Positions 22,717-30,793 of a stretch of 64,000 nucleotides of DNA are shown here, one piece after another. Below the pieces are notes generated by a model. It had not been told where the DNA came from, did no database searches, and saw only the letters and a program-made list of their open reading frames with translations. The stretch's first letter is position 1, and each line of letters begins with the position of its first letter. Source of the stretch: a virus; the IMG/VR virus record IMGVR_UViG_3300026292_000602, positions 17,968 through 81,967 of that record; one strand, written 5' to 3'. A program made the position numbers and the translations under genes.

Positions 22717-23845
22717 CGGTAATTACCGTGTCTTTAACGATATACTCCGCGAGAGGGGAGATTATCCCAATGCGATATGGTACGGGAAGTACGCAATTAA
22801 AAACATTGTAAATTGGTGTTCTAATGATTATCTTGGAATGGGACAACACAAAGTGGTGCTCGATGCCATGCATACCGCCCTTGATCAAACAGGTGCCGGT
22901 TCGGGTGGAACTAGAAACATCGCTGGAACAAGTCATTATCATGTAGCACTAGAGCACGAGTTAGCCAAATTGCATAGCAAACAGTCAGCTCTACTCTTTA
23001 CATCAGCTTATGTGGCAAATGAATGGTCACTAATTGCTTTGAAACGTATCATTCCCGACATTGTGTTTTTAAGTGATAGCAAGAATCATGCTTCTTTAAT
23101 ACAAGGAATAAGACACAGTGGTGCTGAAAAGAAAATTTTCAAGCACAATGATCTAGAGCAATTAGAGGAACTACTGCGAGACGTCAAAGGAACACCTTGC
23201 ATAGTCTTTGAGTCCGTGTATAGCATGGATGGATACGTCAGTAAATTACCAGAAATTGTTGCATTGGCTAAGAAGTACAATGCCATCACGTACCTCGACG
23301 AGGTTCACGCCGTTGGCCTGTATGGTGAAACAGGTGCTGGATATTCAGCAAAGCTAAGATCACAGGATCAAATCGACATACTGAATGGCACATTAGGTAA
23401 AGCCTTTGGAGTTCAGGGCGGATACATAGCAGGGAAGTCTGACGTTATAGACGCAATTCGTTCTGTCTCCTCTGGCTTTATTTTTACAACATCAATGAGT
23501 CCAGTTATTTGTGCAGGAGCATTGGCAAGTGTCAAGTACTTAAAAGATCACAACGACCTAAGAGAAAAACATCAAGAACGTGCTAAAAGATTAAAGAATT
23601 TATTTAGAAACAGAGGAATTCCAATAATGGAGAACGAAACACACATTGTTCCGGTTACTGTGGGCGATGCCAAAAAGTGTAAACAGATTAGTGATGAATT
23701 AATAAATGAATATGGAATATATGTTCAGGCAATAAATTATCCAACTGTTGATGTAGGCACAGAACGTCTACGTTTTGCTCCGACTCCATTCCACACGAAT
23801 GCAATGATGCATTCACTATGCGATGCTCTAGAAAAAGTATTGTAG
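22667..23845 (+). CDS. hemA: 5-aminolevulinate synthase, 392 aa
   Basis: Full-length alpha-oxoamine synthase with ALAS-specific blocks: NWCSNDYLGMGQH (49-61), GTRNIAGTSHYH (81-92), YLDEVHAVGLYGETGAG (209-225), the PLP lysine in NGTLGKAFGVQGGYIAG (K245), FIFTTSMSP and the ALAS-type end YPTVDVGTERLRFAPTP. It condenses glycine and succinyl-CoA to 5-aminolevulinate, the first committed step of heme synthesis by the Shemin route used by Alphaproteobacteria. All catalytic residues are intact. Related KBL/AONS enzymes lack the CSNDYLGMGQH-GTERLR combination. Confidence 0.92.
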   Translation: MIDLTKFKEKIQELKDNGNYRVFNDILRERGDYPNAIWYGKYAIKNIVNWCSNDYLGMGQHKVVLDAMHTALDQTGAGSGGTRNIAGTSHYHVALEHELAKLHSKQSALLFTSAYVANEWSLIALKRIIPDIVFLSDSKNHASLIQGIRHSGAEKKIFKHNDLEQLEELLRDVKGTPCIVFESVYSMDGYVSKLPEIVALAKKYNAITYLDEVHAVGLYGETGAGYSAKLRSQDQIDILNGTLGKAFGVQGGYIAGKSDVIDAIRSVSSGFIFTTSMSPVICAGALASVKYLKDHNDLREKHQERAKRLKNLFRNRGIPIMENETHIVPVTVGDAKKCKQISDELINEYGIYVQAINYPTVDVGTERLRFAPTPFHTNAMMHSLCDALEKVL

Positions 23846-23862
23846 CAACACGAAAGAAAACA

Positions 23863-24282
23863 ATGAATAAAATAAAGAAGTATATGTATATGGGAATAGG
23901 TTTCCTGTGTGTGGGTATTGCTTACATAGGATTTATTACTCCTGGCATACCATTTAGTATATTCTTAGTCATTGCCGCTTGGGCATTTGCCAAAAGTTCT
24001 CCACGTATGGAGGCTTGGTTATATAATCACCCTTGGTTTGGCAAGTTTCTAACTAACTGGACTAAGAAAAGAGTATTCCCTACTAAAGGGAAATATGCAA
24101 TGATTCTAGTCATGGCATCAACCTTGGTGTTTACCTGGTTCGCAACAGAGAATCTTAAAGCTATTATGTGGAGCGGAGGCTTTATGGCACTCGTGGCTAT
24201 ATGGGCTTGGAGATACCCCGGCTCTGTCGAGGAACACTCACGTAGAATAAAAGCAGGCGAAAAAGTTGCCTGGTTAAAGTAA
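23863..24282 (+). CDS. DUF454 (YbaN-type) inner-membrane protein, 139 aa
   Basis: MNKIKKYMYMGIGFLCVGIA, then FITPGIPFSIFLVIAAWAFA and SSPRMEAWLYNHPWFGKFL, the DUF454 blocks LP..P..FLL.A..fa.SSpr...wL..h..fG. Three or four membrane segments. The family function is unknown. I start at ATG 23863, after the hemA stop; an earlier in-frame ATG would overlap hemA. The end overlaps the convergent Fis-like gene by nine bases. Confidence 0.82.
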   Translation: MNKIKKYMYMGIGFLCVGIAYIGFITPGIPFSIFLVIAAWAFAKSSPRMEAWLYNHPWFGKFLTNWTKKRVFPTKGKYAMILVMASTLVFTWFATENLKAIMWSGGFMALVAIWAWRYPGSVEEHSRRIKAGEKVAWLK

Positions 24283-24528
24283 AGAGTATTTCTTTAACTT
24301 TTTAATTAAATTAGTCCTGCCAATGCCTAATGCAATGGCTGTTTTTGTTCTATTACCATCATAATGAGCAAGGTTATCTTCAATAGCCCTGCGTTCTAGT
24401 TTTTCTAATTCTTCAGGTAATGTTTTTTCTTGAAAATCGGGACCTGTAAACCACTTATCGAATTCATCAACGATTTCGTTCTGTTCACGGTAGTTTTTAG
24501 CTAGATCTGTCCACGAGATTTTAGACAT
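24274..24528 (-). CDS. Fis-type helix-turn-helix DNA-binding protein, 84 aa
   Basis: The C-terminal 40 residues, LERRAIEDNLAHYDGNRTKT then AIALGIGRTNLIKKLKKYSL, are the HTH_8/Fis domain found at the end of NtrC-type activators. No AAA or receiver domain is attached. GGAGGCATT precedes the ATG. It could bend or mark phage promoters or antagonise host Fis/NtrC-type regulators; inference only. Confidence 0.8.
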   Translation of the reverse strand: MSKISWTDLAKNYREQNEIVDEFDKWFTGPDFQEKTLPEELEKLERRAIEDNLAHYDGNRTKTAIALGIGRTNLIKKLKKYSLL

Positions 24529-24633
24529 AATGCCTCCTTAATATGTGCCTCTAAGGGTCGCTAATAATATTTAGTCTATTAAGTACGCATTTAAATTAAA
24601 TAGGTACTAAACGGTGTAACTTTTGTTACATCT

Positions 24634-24641
24634 GATAAATA
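24634..24641 (+). promoter_or_regulatory. T4-like late promoter (GATAAATA)
   Basis: TGATAAATAATAATAC, 51 bases before ATG 24692. Confidence 0.5.
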
Positions 24642-24691
24642 ATAATACGAAGGGCACAACTCTACCAGATTAGGGATTACACGGAAAATAT

Positions 24692-25243
24692 ATGAAAATT
24701 AAAATGTTAAAACTTATATTGACAGTAGCAATACTTGGTTTATTTACGAGCAACCTAGCTTATGCTGAAAATACAGTAACATCTACTGTTACAGGAACAA
24801 CAACTGTCGATAAGACTCCACCAACTGCATCAGCACCAAACGTAATGATTAATAATCAAGATGTTTGTTCAACTGGTACAAGTGCCGCAGTACAAACCCA
24901 GGTGTTTGGTATTGCAGGTGGAACTACAATAAGAGACTTAAACTGTGAAAGACTGAAACTATCTAGATCATTATATGGTATGGGTATGAAGGTTGCGGCG
25001 GTCAGTCTATTATGTCAAGATGCACGAGTATTTAATGCTATGGAAATGGCAGGAACACCTTGTCCGTATAAAGGAAAGATTGGTATTGAGGCCGCTAAGG
25101 CTTGGGCTGAAAATCCAGAGAAACGTCCTGATTATGAGAAATGGTTAAAAGAAAATGATCTTGAAGCATACGAAAAAGAATGGAAGAATAAGGCAACTAC
25201 TTGGAGCATCGGTATTGGTGCTATTCTGTTGCTTTTACTCTAA
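24692..25243 (+). CDS. Exported protein with C-terminal membrane segment, 183 aa
   Basis: Signal peptide MKIKMLKLILTVAILGLFTS followed by NLAYA. A Thr/Val-rich start (TVTSTVTGTTTVDKTPP) follows, then a central part with Cys (NNQDVCSTG, LNCERLKLS, LLCQDARVFN, TPCPYKG), and a C-terminal membrane end WSIGIGAILLLLL. The last 89 bases overlap the signal-peptide region of the next gene in another frame. Found by type in T4-like marine phages; function unknown. Confidence 0.7.
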   Translation: MKIKMLKLILTVAILGLFTSNLAYAENTVTSTVTGTTTVDKTPPTASAPNVMINNQDVCSTGTSAAVQTQVFGIAGGTTIRDLNCERLKLSRSLYGMGMKVAAVSLLCQDARVFNAMEMAGTPCPYKGKIGIEAAKAWAENPEKRPDYEKWLKENDLEAYEKEWKNKATTWSIGIGAILLLLL

Positions 25244-27221
25244 TCCAACCCTAGCATACGATCAACAATATACAGTCGGAGGCACAGGACCCAATGGCGG
25301 TGTTGTAACTTCTGTGGCTGTAACTAGTGAAGTTACAGGAACTTCTACTTCACAGGTTGGTGATAACTTAGAAACTATTACTACAAACAAATATACAGAA
25401 ACAGTTGTAGAAAATGTAACTACAACTAACCAAATAACTCAAACGGTCATTACTGTAACTGAAGAAGATAAGTCTACAGGTGATATTATTACAAGTTCTA
25501 ACCTTAATAGTACTGGAGTAAACAGTCCAGCTAATGCTAAAGTAAATTGTCAATACGGTGATCCAAGTGCCCCGCAATACGGAGTTTTTTATAATGATCC
25601 AGCAGGTTGTGGACGACATACTGCCGCTTGGGACGACCTTCATGTTAAACAAGGTCCAGGGTCACACGTATATACAACTGACATGGATCATTGGATGACT
25701 CAGGAGGAAATGAATTATGGCTTTAGTGCTACTGCTAATGCAGAAATTAGAGATTCCTATCCCAACACAACTAACCCTACAACTTTTACAATTTCGTTAA
25801 AACTTTATGATCCAGACACAGGTGCTAATACAATAGAAACTAATACTTGGAACATAACGCACTCCTCCCACCAAACATATAGTACAACTTTAGATATTAC
25901 TACTAATACCTATGGTGAAAATTCACAGCTAATAGCAACATACCTTGCACAAGATCCAAGTTGGTCTACTCAGTACGGAAATCATGGCTGGTCCACAGAT
26001 GTAGAAAACTTTAACCTGATCTTAACTTATGATGTAATAGAATCAGTAGTACAAACAATTAATCAGACTATTGTAAATAGTGTAAGTTCTGCTTTAGAAA
26101 CAATAGAAAATGACACTTCTTTAGTTTATAGTCCTATTATACAACCAGGTACAGATACAAATACAACTCCAATGACACAACCAGTTGAGTCATTTGAAGT
26201 AGAAATAGCTAGTACCGAAGGTAGTGGAATGAATTTAGAATTCACTGTTGAGGTTGACGAAACAGCTGGTAATGTAAATGTTGAGATGGCTTCAACAAAC
26301 TTAGAAACAGGTGTAGTTACAATTGATGCAGTTGCGTCAATAAGTTTAGATTTTAGTGCTGACTCAGGTGGAACAACAACAACTGAAATGCAAGTTGAAG
26401 TGGCAACTGTTGAAGCATCAGTTGGAGCACAGGTAGGTGGAGCAATTGAAAGTGCAGTTGCAGAAGCAACAACTGAAATGCAAGTTGCAGAAGCAACAAC
26501 TGAATCAACATCAACAGAATCAACAACGTCGGCGACAAGTGAGGTAAGTACAAGTGAGGGGAATAATAATGAGTCGTCAACGCAAGAGAATGTTTCCGAA
26601 AGCGAAAGCTCAGAGAGTACAGAAACGTCTGAGTCGTCAACAGAAAACGTACAAGAGTCCAGTGAAAATGCTGAACAGCCAGTGGAAAGTAGTAACAGTG
26701 AATCAGAGGAATCAGCAGAGGGAGATACTGACGCTGATGGAGATTCCAGTGAATCAGAAACCGAATCCGAAACCGAAGATACAGGAAATACAGAATCCGA
26801 CGGGGACAAAGACGAATCTTCTTCCAGGGGAGAAAAGTCTGAAGGAAAAGACGGAGATTCTAAATCAGACAAAAATAACAAGGGGAAAAACGAAAAATCC
26901 AAGTCTGAGAAGAAAAAGATTATAGCAAAGAAAGTAGAAGAAGCTAAACAGAAGATTGCTACTAAAATACTAGCCGCAATGGCAGATACTTATAGTGCTA
27001 TTAACGAAACAACTAAAATTGCACTTATATCTAGCTTAACAGATACTAAATCATTCAAAGCATATCTAGACAAACAAAATTCATTACCATTAGATTGGTA
27101 TACTGATGTGCAAGTATATCAAGATATGCCTATGCTATTAGATCCAGCAGGCATACTATATGATATGGCACAAGACAAAATTATGGACGAAATGATCATG
27201 ATGCAATACGATTTGAACTAA
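25155..27221 (+). CDS. Large exported Ser/Glu-rich protein, 688 aa
   Basis: Signal peptide with hydrophobic core LLGASVLVLFCCFYSNPTLA and cut before YDQQ. Residues about 35-130 are Thr/Val-rich and close in style to the preceding protein, suggesting partner roles. A beta-rich domain with TYDVIESVVQ follows. Residues about 430-590 are a low-complexity Ser/Glu/Thr/Asp stretch like a stalk, then Lys-rich (SKSDKNNKGKNEKSKSEKKK). The last 100 residues are helical (LPLDWYTDVQVYQDMPML). It could be a surface stalk or adhesin-like virion or host-envelope protein; no known domain. Confidence 0.72.
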   Translation: MILKHTKKNGRIRQLLGASVLVLFCCFYSNPTLAYDQQYTVGGTGPNGGVVTSVAVTSEVTGTSTSQVGDNLETITTNKYTETVVENVTTTNQITQTVITVTEEDKSTGDIITSSNLNSTGVNSPANAKVNCQYGDPSAPQYGVFYNDPAGCGRHTAAWDDLHVKQGPGSHVYTTDMDHWMTQEEMNYGFSATANAEIRDSYPNTTNPTTFTISLKLYDPDTGANTIETNTWNITHSSHQTYSTTLDITTNTYGENSQLIATYLAQDPSWSTQYGNHGWSTDVENFNLILTYDVIESVVQTINQTIVNSVSSALETIENDTSLVYSPIIQPGTDTNTTPMTQPVESFEVEIASTEGSGMNLEFTVEVDETAGNVNVEMASTNLETGVVTIDAVASISLDFSADSGGTTTTEMQVEVATVEASVGAQVGGAIESAVAEATTEMQVAEATTESTSTESTTSATSEVSTSEGNNNESSTQENVSESESSESTETSESSTENVQESSENAEQPVESSNSESEESAEGDTDADGDSSESETESETEDTGNTESDGDKDESSSRGEKSEGKDGDSKSDKNNKGKNEKSKSEKKKIIAKKVEEAKQKIATKILAAMADTYSAINETTKIALISSLTDTKSFKAYLDKQNSLPLDWYTDVQVYQDMPMLLDPAGILYDMAQDKIMDEMIMMQYDLN

Positions 27222-27239
27222 ATACAAACGGAGAAAAAT

Positions 27240-27710
27240 ATGGCAGAAATAGAATATAAGGGCATAAAAGTTGGTGGTAGTAAACTATTATTAGTACTGC
27301 CATTAGTAGGTACTATTATTGGTGGTCTTTGGGGAGGCTTTGAGCTTTTCAATAGATACCAAATGATGGAAGAAAAGATTAATACCTATGTTGCTCCTGA
27401 TTTAAGCACCTTTGATAAGAAGTTAGCAACTGTACAAGCAGAGCTTGATATGGTACTAGAAGAAGTAACACTAGTGGCTGATGTAGCCAAAGAGCTTAAA
27501 AACGACTTACGTGGTGATGTAAGACGTATCGAAAAGATCGTAGAAGATGTTGAAAGTAGAGTTAAGAACGACAGTAGAGAACTTAACACAGACATCAGCG
27601 ATGCAATTAAAGACATCAAACAAGAAATGGCTGACCTTGAAGCGAAGATCGAAAAGCAAATTAAAACTGCTTTAGAAAATCCTTTAAGTAATATGGCTAC
27701 TACGAAGTAA
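27240..27710 (+). CDS. Membrane-anchored coiled-coil protein, 156 aa
   Basis: Short basic start, membrane segment LLLVLPLVGTIIGGLWGGFE (residues 17-36), then a long heptad-type helix (LRGDVRRIEKIVEDVESRVK, DIKQEMADLEAKIEKQIK). Same plan as the proteins at 49137 and 50976. ACGGAGAAAAAT precedes the ATG. Likely periplasm-spanning or lysis-accessory by architecture; not proven. Confidence 0.7.
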   Translation: MAEIEYKGIKVGGSKLLLVLPLVGTIIGGLWGGFELFNRYQMMEEKINTYVAPDLSTFDKKLATVQAELDMVLEEVTLVADVAKELKNDLRGDVRRIEKIVEDVESRVKNDSRELNTDISDAIKDIKQEMADLEAKIEKQIKTALENPLSNMATTK

Positions 27711-27719
27711 CTTTAAACT

Positions 27720-28121
27720 TTACGTACCGCTATTAGGATTAACTGGGGTAATACCTATCCCATTCTGTAAGACACAGGCTCCATTAGTTTCTGGAAATAA
27801 AGCAACTAAAGTCCAAGTTAATGTTCTAGTATTCATAAACATAACTCCTGGCTGTTTTAGTATTGATCCACCTGGTATTTGAATTGATACTTCCATCTGT
27901 AAGAAGGGCACTTCTTCGTACCTTTTAATCATATCTAATGTTGCTTCTGCACTACTACAATCAATTAGCATAGGCAATTTTTGAAATGGCCCTGCTTCAG
28001 GTTGTGGTCCTAGTTCAGGTGTTGGTGTTGGATTAACATTATCTTCTTCGTCTGTATGACTGGCTAATGCACTAAATGATATGGTGGACACTAGAAATAG
28101 TATTGTTAAGAATTTAAACAT
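27720..28121 (-). CDS. Exported protein, 133 aa
   Basis: Signal peptide MFKFLTILFLVSTISFSALA, then an acidic Pro-rich linker (NPTPTPELGPQPEAGP) and a domain with two Cys (LIDCSSAEATLDMI, ETNGACVLQNG). GGAGGTATATTACC precedes the ATG. Converges with the coiled-coil gene. This is a known small phage protein type, function unknown. Confidence 0.68.
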   Translation of the reverse strand: MFKFLTILFLVSTISFSALASHTDEEDNVNPTPTPELGPQPEAGPFQKLPMLIDCSSAEATLDMIKRYEEVPFLQMEVSIQIPGGSILKQPGVMFMNTRTLTWTLVALFPETNGACVLQNGIGITPVNPNSGT

Positions 28122-28147
28122 GGTAATATACCTCCTACGTATATTTC

Positions 28148-28729
28148 CTAAATGTATTTAGAAAATGTTTGTCTACTGCACAGTTCAAGAGCTTTTAAGT
28201 ATTGCTCTTCTTCATTAAAGTCAAACACACTATGGTTACTAGGCTGTGCAAACAACCAAGCACCTTGTCGTATTTCATTAGCTAATTGGTCTTCAGTCCA
28301 TACACTCATACCAGCAAACATTCTCCAACCCTTAGGAGTGTTACCAGTTGATAGTTTTTCTATCATAAGCATATCACTTGTCATAGCTAATTCATTGCCG
28401 CTCTTTAATGTGTTAGTACTTTGCCATTCATTCGTATGTAACAACAGAACTGATGTATCATTAACAGGTCCGCCTTTGTGAACAAATGTTTCTTCCAATG
28501 CAGGATCAAAAGGTATATCTTTAAGAAGTCCTAGACTTGAACATCTAAACTGACTTGGCTTATTTAAAATGACTCCCATGACTTCGCCGCCGTCTACTCT
28601 ATGCTCGTAGATATAAACTACAGAACGAGCAAACACGGGACTACTGTTTAGTACAGGGCCAGCAATTAATAACTGCCCACTATATTTCGTATTCACGTTT
28701 CTAACTCCAGTCTGGTAATGGTCCGCCAT
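28148..28729 (-). CDS. yqgE: AlgH / YqgE family (DUF179) protein, 193 aa
   Basis: SGQLLIAGPVLNSSPVFARS, then VVYIYEHRVDGGEVMGVILN, FVHKGGPVNDTSVLLLHTN and WRMFAGMSVWTEDQLANEIR follow the YqgE/AlgH family order and full length (about 187 aa). The cellular role of the family is uncertain; it was named from alginate regulation in Pseudomonas. It overlaps the basic 79-aa gene upstream by 29 bases. Confidence 0.88.
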   Translation of the reverse strand: MADHYQTGVRNVNTKYSGQLLIAGPVLNSSPVFARSVVYIYEHRVDGGEVMGVILNKPSQFRCSSLGLLKDIPFDPALEETFVHKGGPVNDTSVLLLHTNEWQSTNTLKSGNELAMTSDMLMIEKLSTGNTPKGWRMFAGMSVWTEDQLANEIRQGAWLFAQPSNHSVFDFNEEEQYLKALELCSRQTFSKYI

Positions 28730-28940
28730 ACTTTTTGCCTTTTATTTTCTTTCCGCCTACCGTTACACGTTTCTTGCCAACCTTATGGCTTTTACTTCCT
28801 GATCGTGTTCGTAGACCTTGCGACTTACAAGAAGCTAAATTCGATGCACCTAATGAACTATCAGGTCTAGAAGACCTACATAGTTTCTTCGATGCTTGAG
28901 CTTCGAGCTCTGCCTTAGTGTCTAAATCAACTATTTTCAT
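28701..28940 (-). CDS. Small basic protein, 79 aa
   Basis: MKIVDLDTKAELEAQASKKL, then CRSSRPDSSLGASNLASCKS and a Lys/Arg/Gly tail GKKRVTVGGKKIKGKKYGG. The early Cys pair and basic tail recall the proteins at 8508 and 8870, though sequence identity is weak. GATAAATA lies at 28949-28956. Possibly another packaged DNA-binding protein. Confidence 0.58.
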   Translation of the reverse strand: MKIVDLDTKAELEAQASKKLCRSSRPDSSLGASNLASCKSQGLRTRSGSKSHKVGKKRVTVGGKKIKGKKYGGPLPDWS

Positions 28941-28948
28941 TGCAAATA

Positions 28949-28956
28949 TATTTATC
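28949..28956 (-). promoter_or_regulatory. T4-like late promoter (GATAAATA)
   Basis: Minus strand AGATAAATATAT nine bases before ATG 28940. Confidence 0.45.
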
Positions 28957-29167
28957 TATATTTGTCTGCTGGGTTGTCGTATCTGTCTCCATCGTCACAT
29001 AGTTTAAATGTTAGCACTTTACGAGGACCTTTCGTTGTATTAATAGAAATGTCTCCTGATTTCTCGAAGTATTCGATCTTTGTAATCTTTGCTTTGTCAT
29101 TGTATTTCCCCACTTGTATTTCTTGCCCAACCTCTAGGTTGATTGCTAGGTTTCTTAACTGTGTCAT
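28952..29167 (-). CDS. Hypothetical protein, 71 aa
   Basis: MTQLRNLAINLEVGQEIQVG, then a small beta-barrel-like pattern (KITKIEYFEKSGDISINT, GPRKVLTFKL). GGAGAACTCC precedes the ATG. This resembles small phage proteins with an SH3- or KOW-like strand order; no name. Confidence 0.62.
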   Translation of the reverse strand: MTQLRNLAINLEVGQEIQVGKYNDKAKITKIEYFEKSGDISINTTKGPRKVLTFKLCDDGDRYDNPADKYR

Positions 29168-29230
29168 TGGAGTTCTCCTTCCGGTACTACTAGAACGTAG
29201 TACTGTCTTTCTTGTATTAGTATTTAACCA

Positions 29231-29243
29231 AGGCCCCGCTGTA
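29231..29243 (+). repeat. 13-bp direct repeat AGGCCCCGCTGTA, copy 1
   Basis: Identical copies at 29904-29916 and 41393-41405, all in the same orientation. Copies 1 and 2 bracket the HemD-like gene. Confidence 0.75.
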
Positions 29244-29305
29244 CGGTTTTCAAATAACCTATTTTAGTTGTTTAACCTAGAACTTGTAGCTAAATATTTC
29301 AGCAT

Positions 29306-29893
29306 ATGATAGTTTATACACAAATAAACGAACCAAATAACCTAAAAGAGGGTGAAATTTGGCTACCTTGCTTGGAAACTAGCCCAACTAAACACCGACA
29401 GAGTTGGAAACAACCACTATTAATTACTCATATTGATGCAATTAAGCACTATGACTACGATATAGTACCGTTGTTAGATCAAGTAGTACATTGTATAGGT
29501 CCTAAAACTTACGATAGATTAAAGGATATGGGCTTTACACAAGTACACTTACACGGTCTAGTTGCAGAGGACATCAAGATAAACCAAATGCCTATAACAC
29601 CTTGCACGTGGTTACACGGCGATCGTTACAGTAAAGACTTTAGTACCTATAATGGGGTCACTGCTATAAAAACCTTCACTACTTCATTATGTGAGGGGTC
29701 ACTGTCCAAAATAAAAGAGATGGTCACTACTGGAAAACCACCATCTAAAATTTTTGTCTACTCAGATTTAGTTTGCCAGGCCCTCCAAGAATTTGGTGAC
29801 TGGCCCCAGACTGAATTGGGCTTGACAGAGAGTTGTGAAGCAGATTCGTCTAAGTGGTTGAAATTAAACACTTTTTACCCCGGCGAAGAATAA
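29306..29893 (+). CDS. Uroporphyrinogen-III synthase (HemD)-like protein, 195 aa
   Basis: The order of short blocks follows HemD: an opening (MIVYTQINEP), WLPCLETSPTKHR, LLITHIDAIKHY (the first FTSxxAV block), VVHCIGPKTYDRLKDMGF (VGxxTA..L...G), TWLHGDRYSKDFSTYNG (LRGxxG) and KIFVYSDLVCQALQEF (second FTSxxA block). HemD closes hydroxymethylbilane to uroporphyrinogen III. The protein is shorter than cellular HemD (about 245 aa) and diverged, so I call it HemD-like. No ribosome-binding site is clear. The same genome has hemA, hemB and hemF. Confidence 0.55.
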   Translation: MIVYTQINEPNNLKEGEIWLPCLETSPTKHRQSWKQPLLITHIDAIKHYDYDIVPLLDQVVHCIGPKTYDRLKDMGFTQVHLHGLVAEDIKINQMPITPCTWLHGDRYSKDFSTYNGVTAIKTFTTSLCEGSLSKIKEMVTTGKPPSKIFVYSDLVCQALQEFGDWPQTELGLTESCEADSSKWLKLNTFYPGEE

Positions 29894-29903
29894 TTTTACC
29901 AAA

Positions 29904-29916
29904 AGGCCCCGCTGTA
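29904..29916 (+). repeat. 13-bp direct repeat AGGCCCCGCTGTA, copy 2
   Basis: Begins 11 bases after the HemD-like stop. Shares two further bases (AG) with copy 3. Confidence 0.75.
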
Positions 29917-30024
29917 AGGGTCACCGCCTGAGACCAAAAACCTTCCATTTTATGGGCGGTACAGCAGGTCAAGGTGTCATCCACAGCCTCTCGATTTATT
30001 TTTAACTAACCTTGCCAAAATAGG

Positions 30025-30053
30025 TTGACTTTTTTAGACGGTGAGCTTATTAT
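30025..30053 (+). promoter_or_regulatory. Early-type promoter P2
   Basis: GG-TTGACT at 30025, 17 bases, TATTAT at 30048-30053. The expected start falls on the ATG at 30061, implying a leaderless mRNA. Confidence 0.72.
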
Positions 30054-30060
30054 AAAGTAT

Positions 30061-30282
30061 ATGATGAGAACACTTATGATTCTGACATTTGCGGTAGTCG
30101 TTGGTATTGCAATGATTTCAAATGTAAATGCAGAAGAGGAAAACTGGTCTAACAAGATCAATAATTGGGTCGTCACTGAAAAACAGGAGATTATAGAGTA
30201 CCAAAAAAATAGCTGGGCAGAAGGTAAAGCTCAATTGGCTAGAAACTGGACTCAAATAAAATCCTTATTTCAAGGCAAATAG
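30061..30282 (+). CDS. Small exported protein, 73 aa
   Basis: MMRTLMILTFAVVVGIAMIS then NVNA is a Sec signal peptide; the mature part is an acidic/basic helix (WSNKINNWVVTEKQEIIEYQ). The nominal reading frame extends upstream only through the promoter -35 box, so ATG 30061 or 30064 is the start. No ribosome-binding site. Confidence 0.65.
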   Translation: MMRTLMILTFAVVVGIAMISNVNAEEENWSNKINNWVVTEKQEIIEYQKNSWAEGKAQLARNWTQIKSLFQGK

Positions 30283-30329
30283 GCTCAATTAAATTAAACT
30301 ACTATAAAAGAGGCATTAGGAGGCCCGTA

Positions 30330-30587
30330 ATGAAAAAATATATTGCAATAATATTGTTAGGAATCTTCACTACGGGTTGCTCCGTTTCCACTATGTCCAC
30401 TAACCCCAAATATGAATGGCTCACTGGCTCAACAGCCGCCTATGGTGACAAAGAAGGCGATGTCTGTTATACTTGTGGAGAGAATTTTATCTTTATTCCA
30501 AATGAAGATTTAGGCTCTCTGAAGTCAGCGAAGCGAAACGGCTTCCAATGGGGTTGCAATTCAAAAGATTGTGTCCCAGGTTATTAA
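30330..30587 (+). CDS. Lipoprotein, 85 aa
   Basis: MKKYIAIILLGIFTTGCSVS has a lipobox (TTGC) with the acylated Cys at 17. The mature part has VCYTCGEN and WGCNSKDC, a possible four-Cys metal site or disulfides. TAGGAGGCCCGTA precedes the ATG. Role unknown; superinfection exclusion or a lysis accessory are possible. Confidence 0.72.
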   Translation: MKKYIAIILLGIFTTGCSVSTMSTNPKYEWLTGSTAAYGDKEGDVCYTCGENFIFIPNEDLGSLKSAKRNGFQWGCNSKDCVPGY

Positions 30588-30592
30588 GTTAA

Positions 30593-30666
30593 GGGGGAGT
30601 GGTATAATGGTATTACACGGGTCTCCAAAACCCTAGATCAAGGTTCGATTCCTTGCTCCTCTGCCA
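30593..30666 (+). tRNA. tRNA-Trp (CCA)
   Basis: Acceptor GGGGGAG pairs with CTCCTCT (two G-T pairs), anticodon loop CTCCAAA, T-arm CAAGGTTCGATTCCTTG, discriminator G and encoded CCA. Starts six bases after the lipoprotein stop. Confidence 0.9.
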
Positions 30667-30730
30667 AATCTTTTTTTAATCTTTTTTCAATTATCCAATA
30701 AAATCAATGGTTTACAAGGCCAAAAAAAGG

Positions 30731-30759
30731 TTGACCTTTTGGATCTTTGACCTTATACT
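30731..30759 (+). promoter_or_regulatory. Early-type promoter P3
   Basis: TTGACC at 30731, 17 bases, TATACT at 30754. Confidence 0.8.
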
Positions 30760-30793
30760 ATATATAACAATTAGGAAAAAGAGGGCTTAAAAT

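Noticed and set aside
26126-26902. Long minus-strand open frames opposite the 688-aa protein
   Set aside because: They mirror the Ser/Glu low-complexity stretch on the other strand; composition is an artefact of the repeat codons.
29306-29893. Reading the 195-aa protein as a certain HemD
   Set aside because: HemD diverges strongly and I rely on block order only; kept as HemD-like without a gene symbol.
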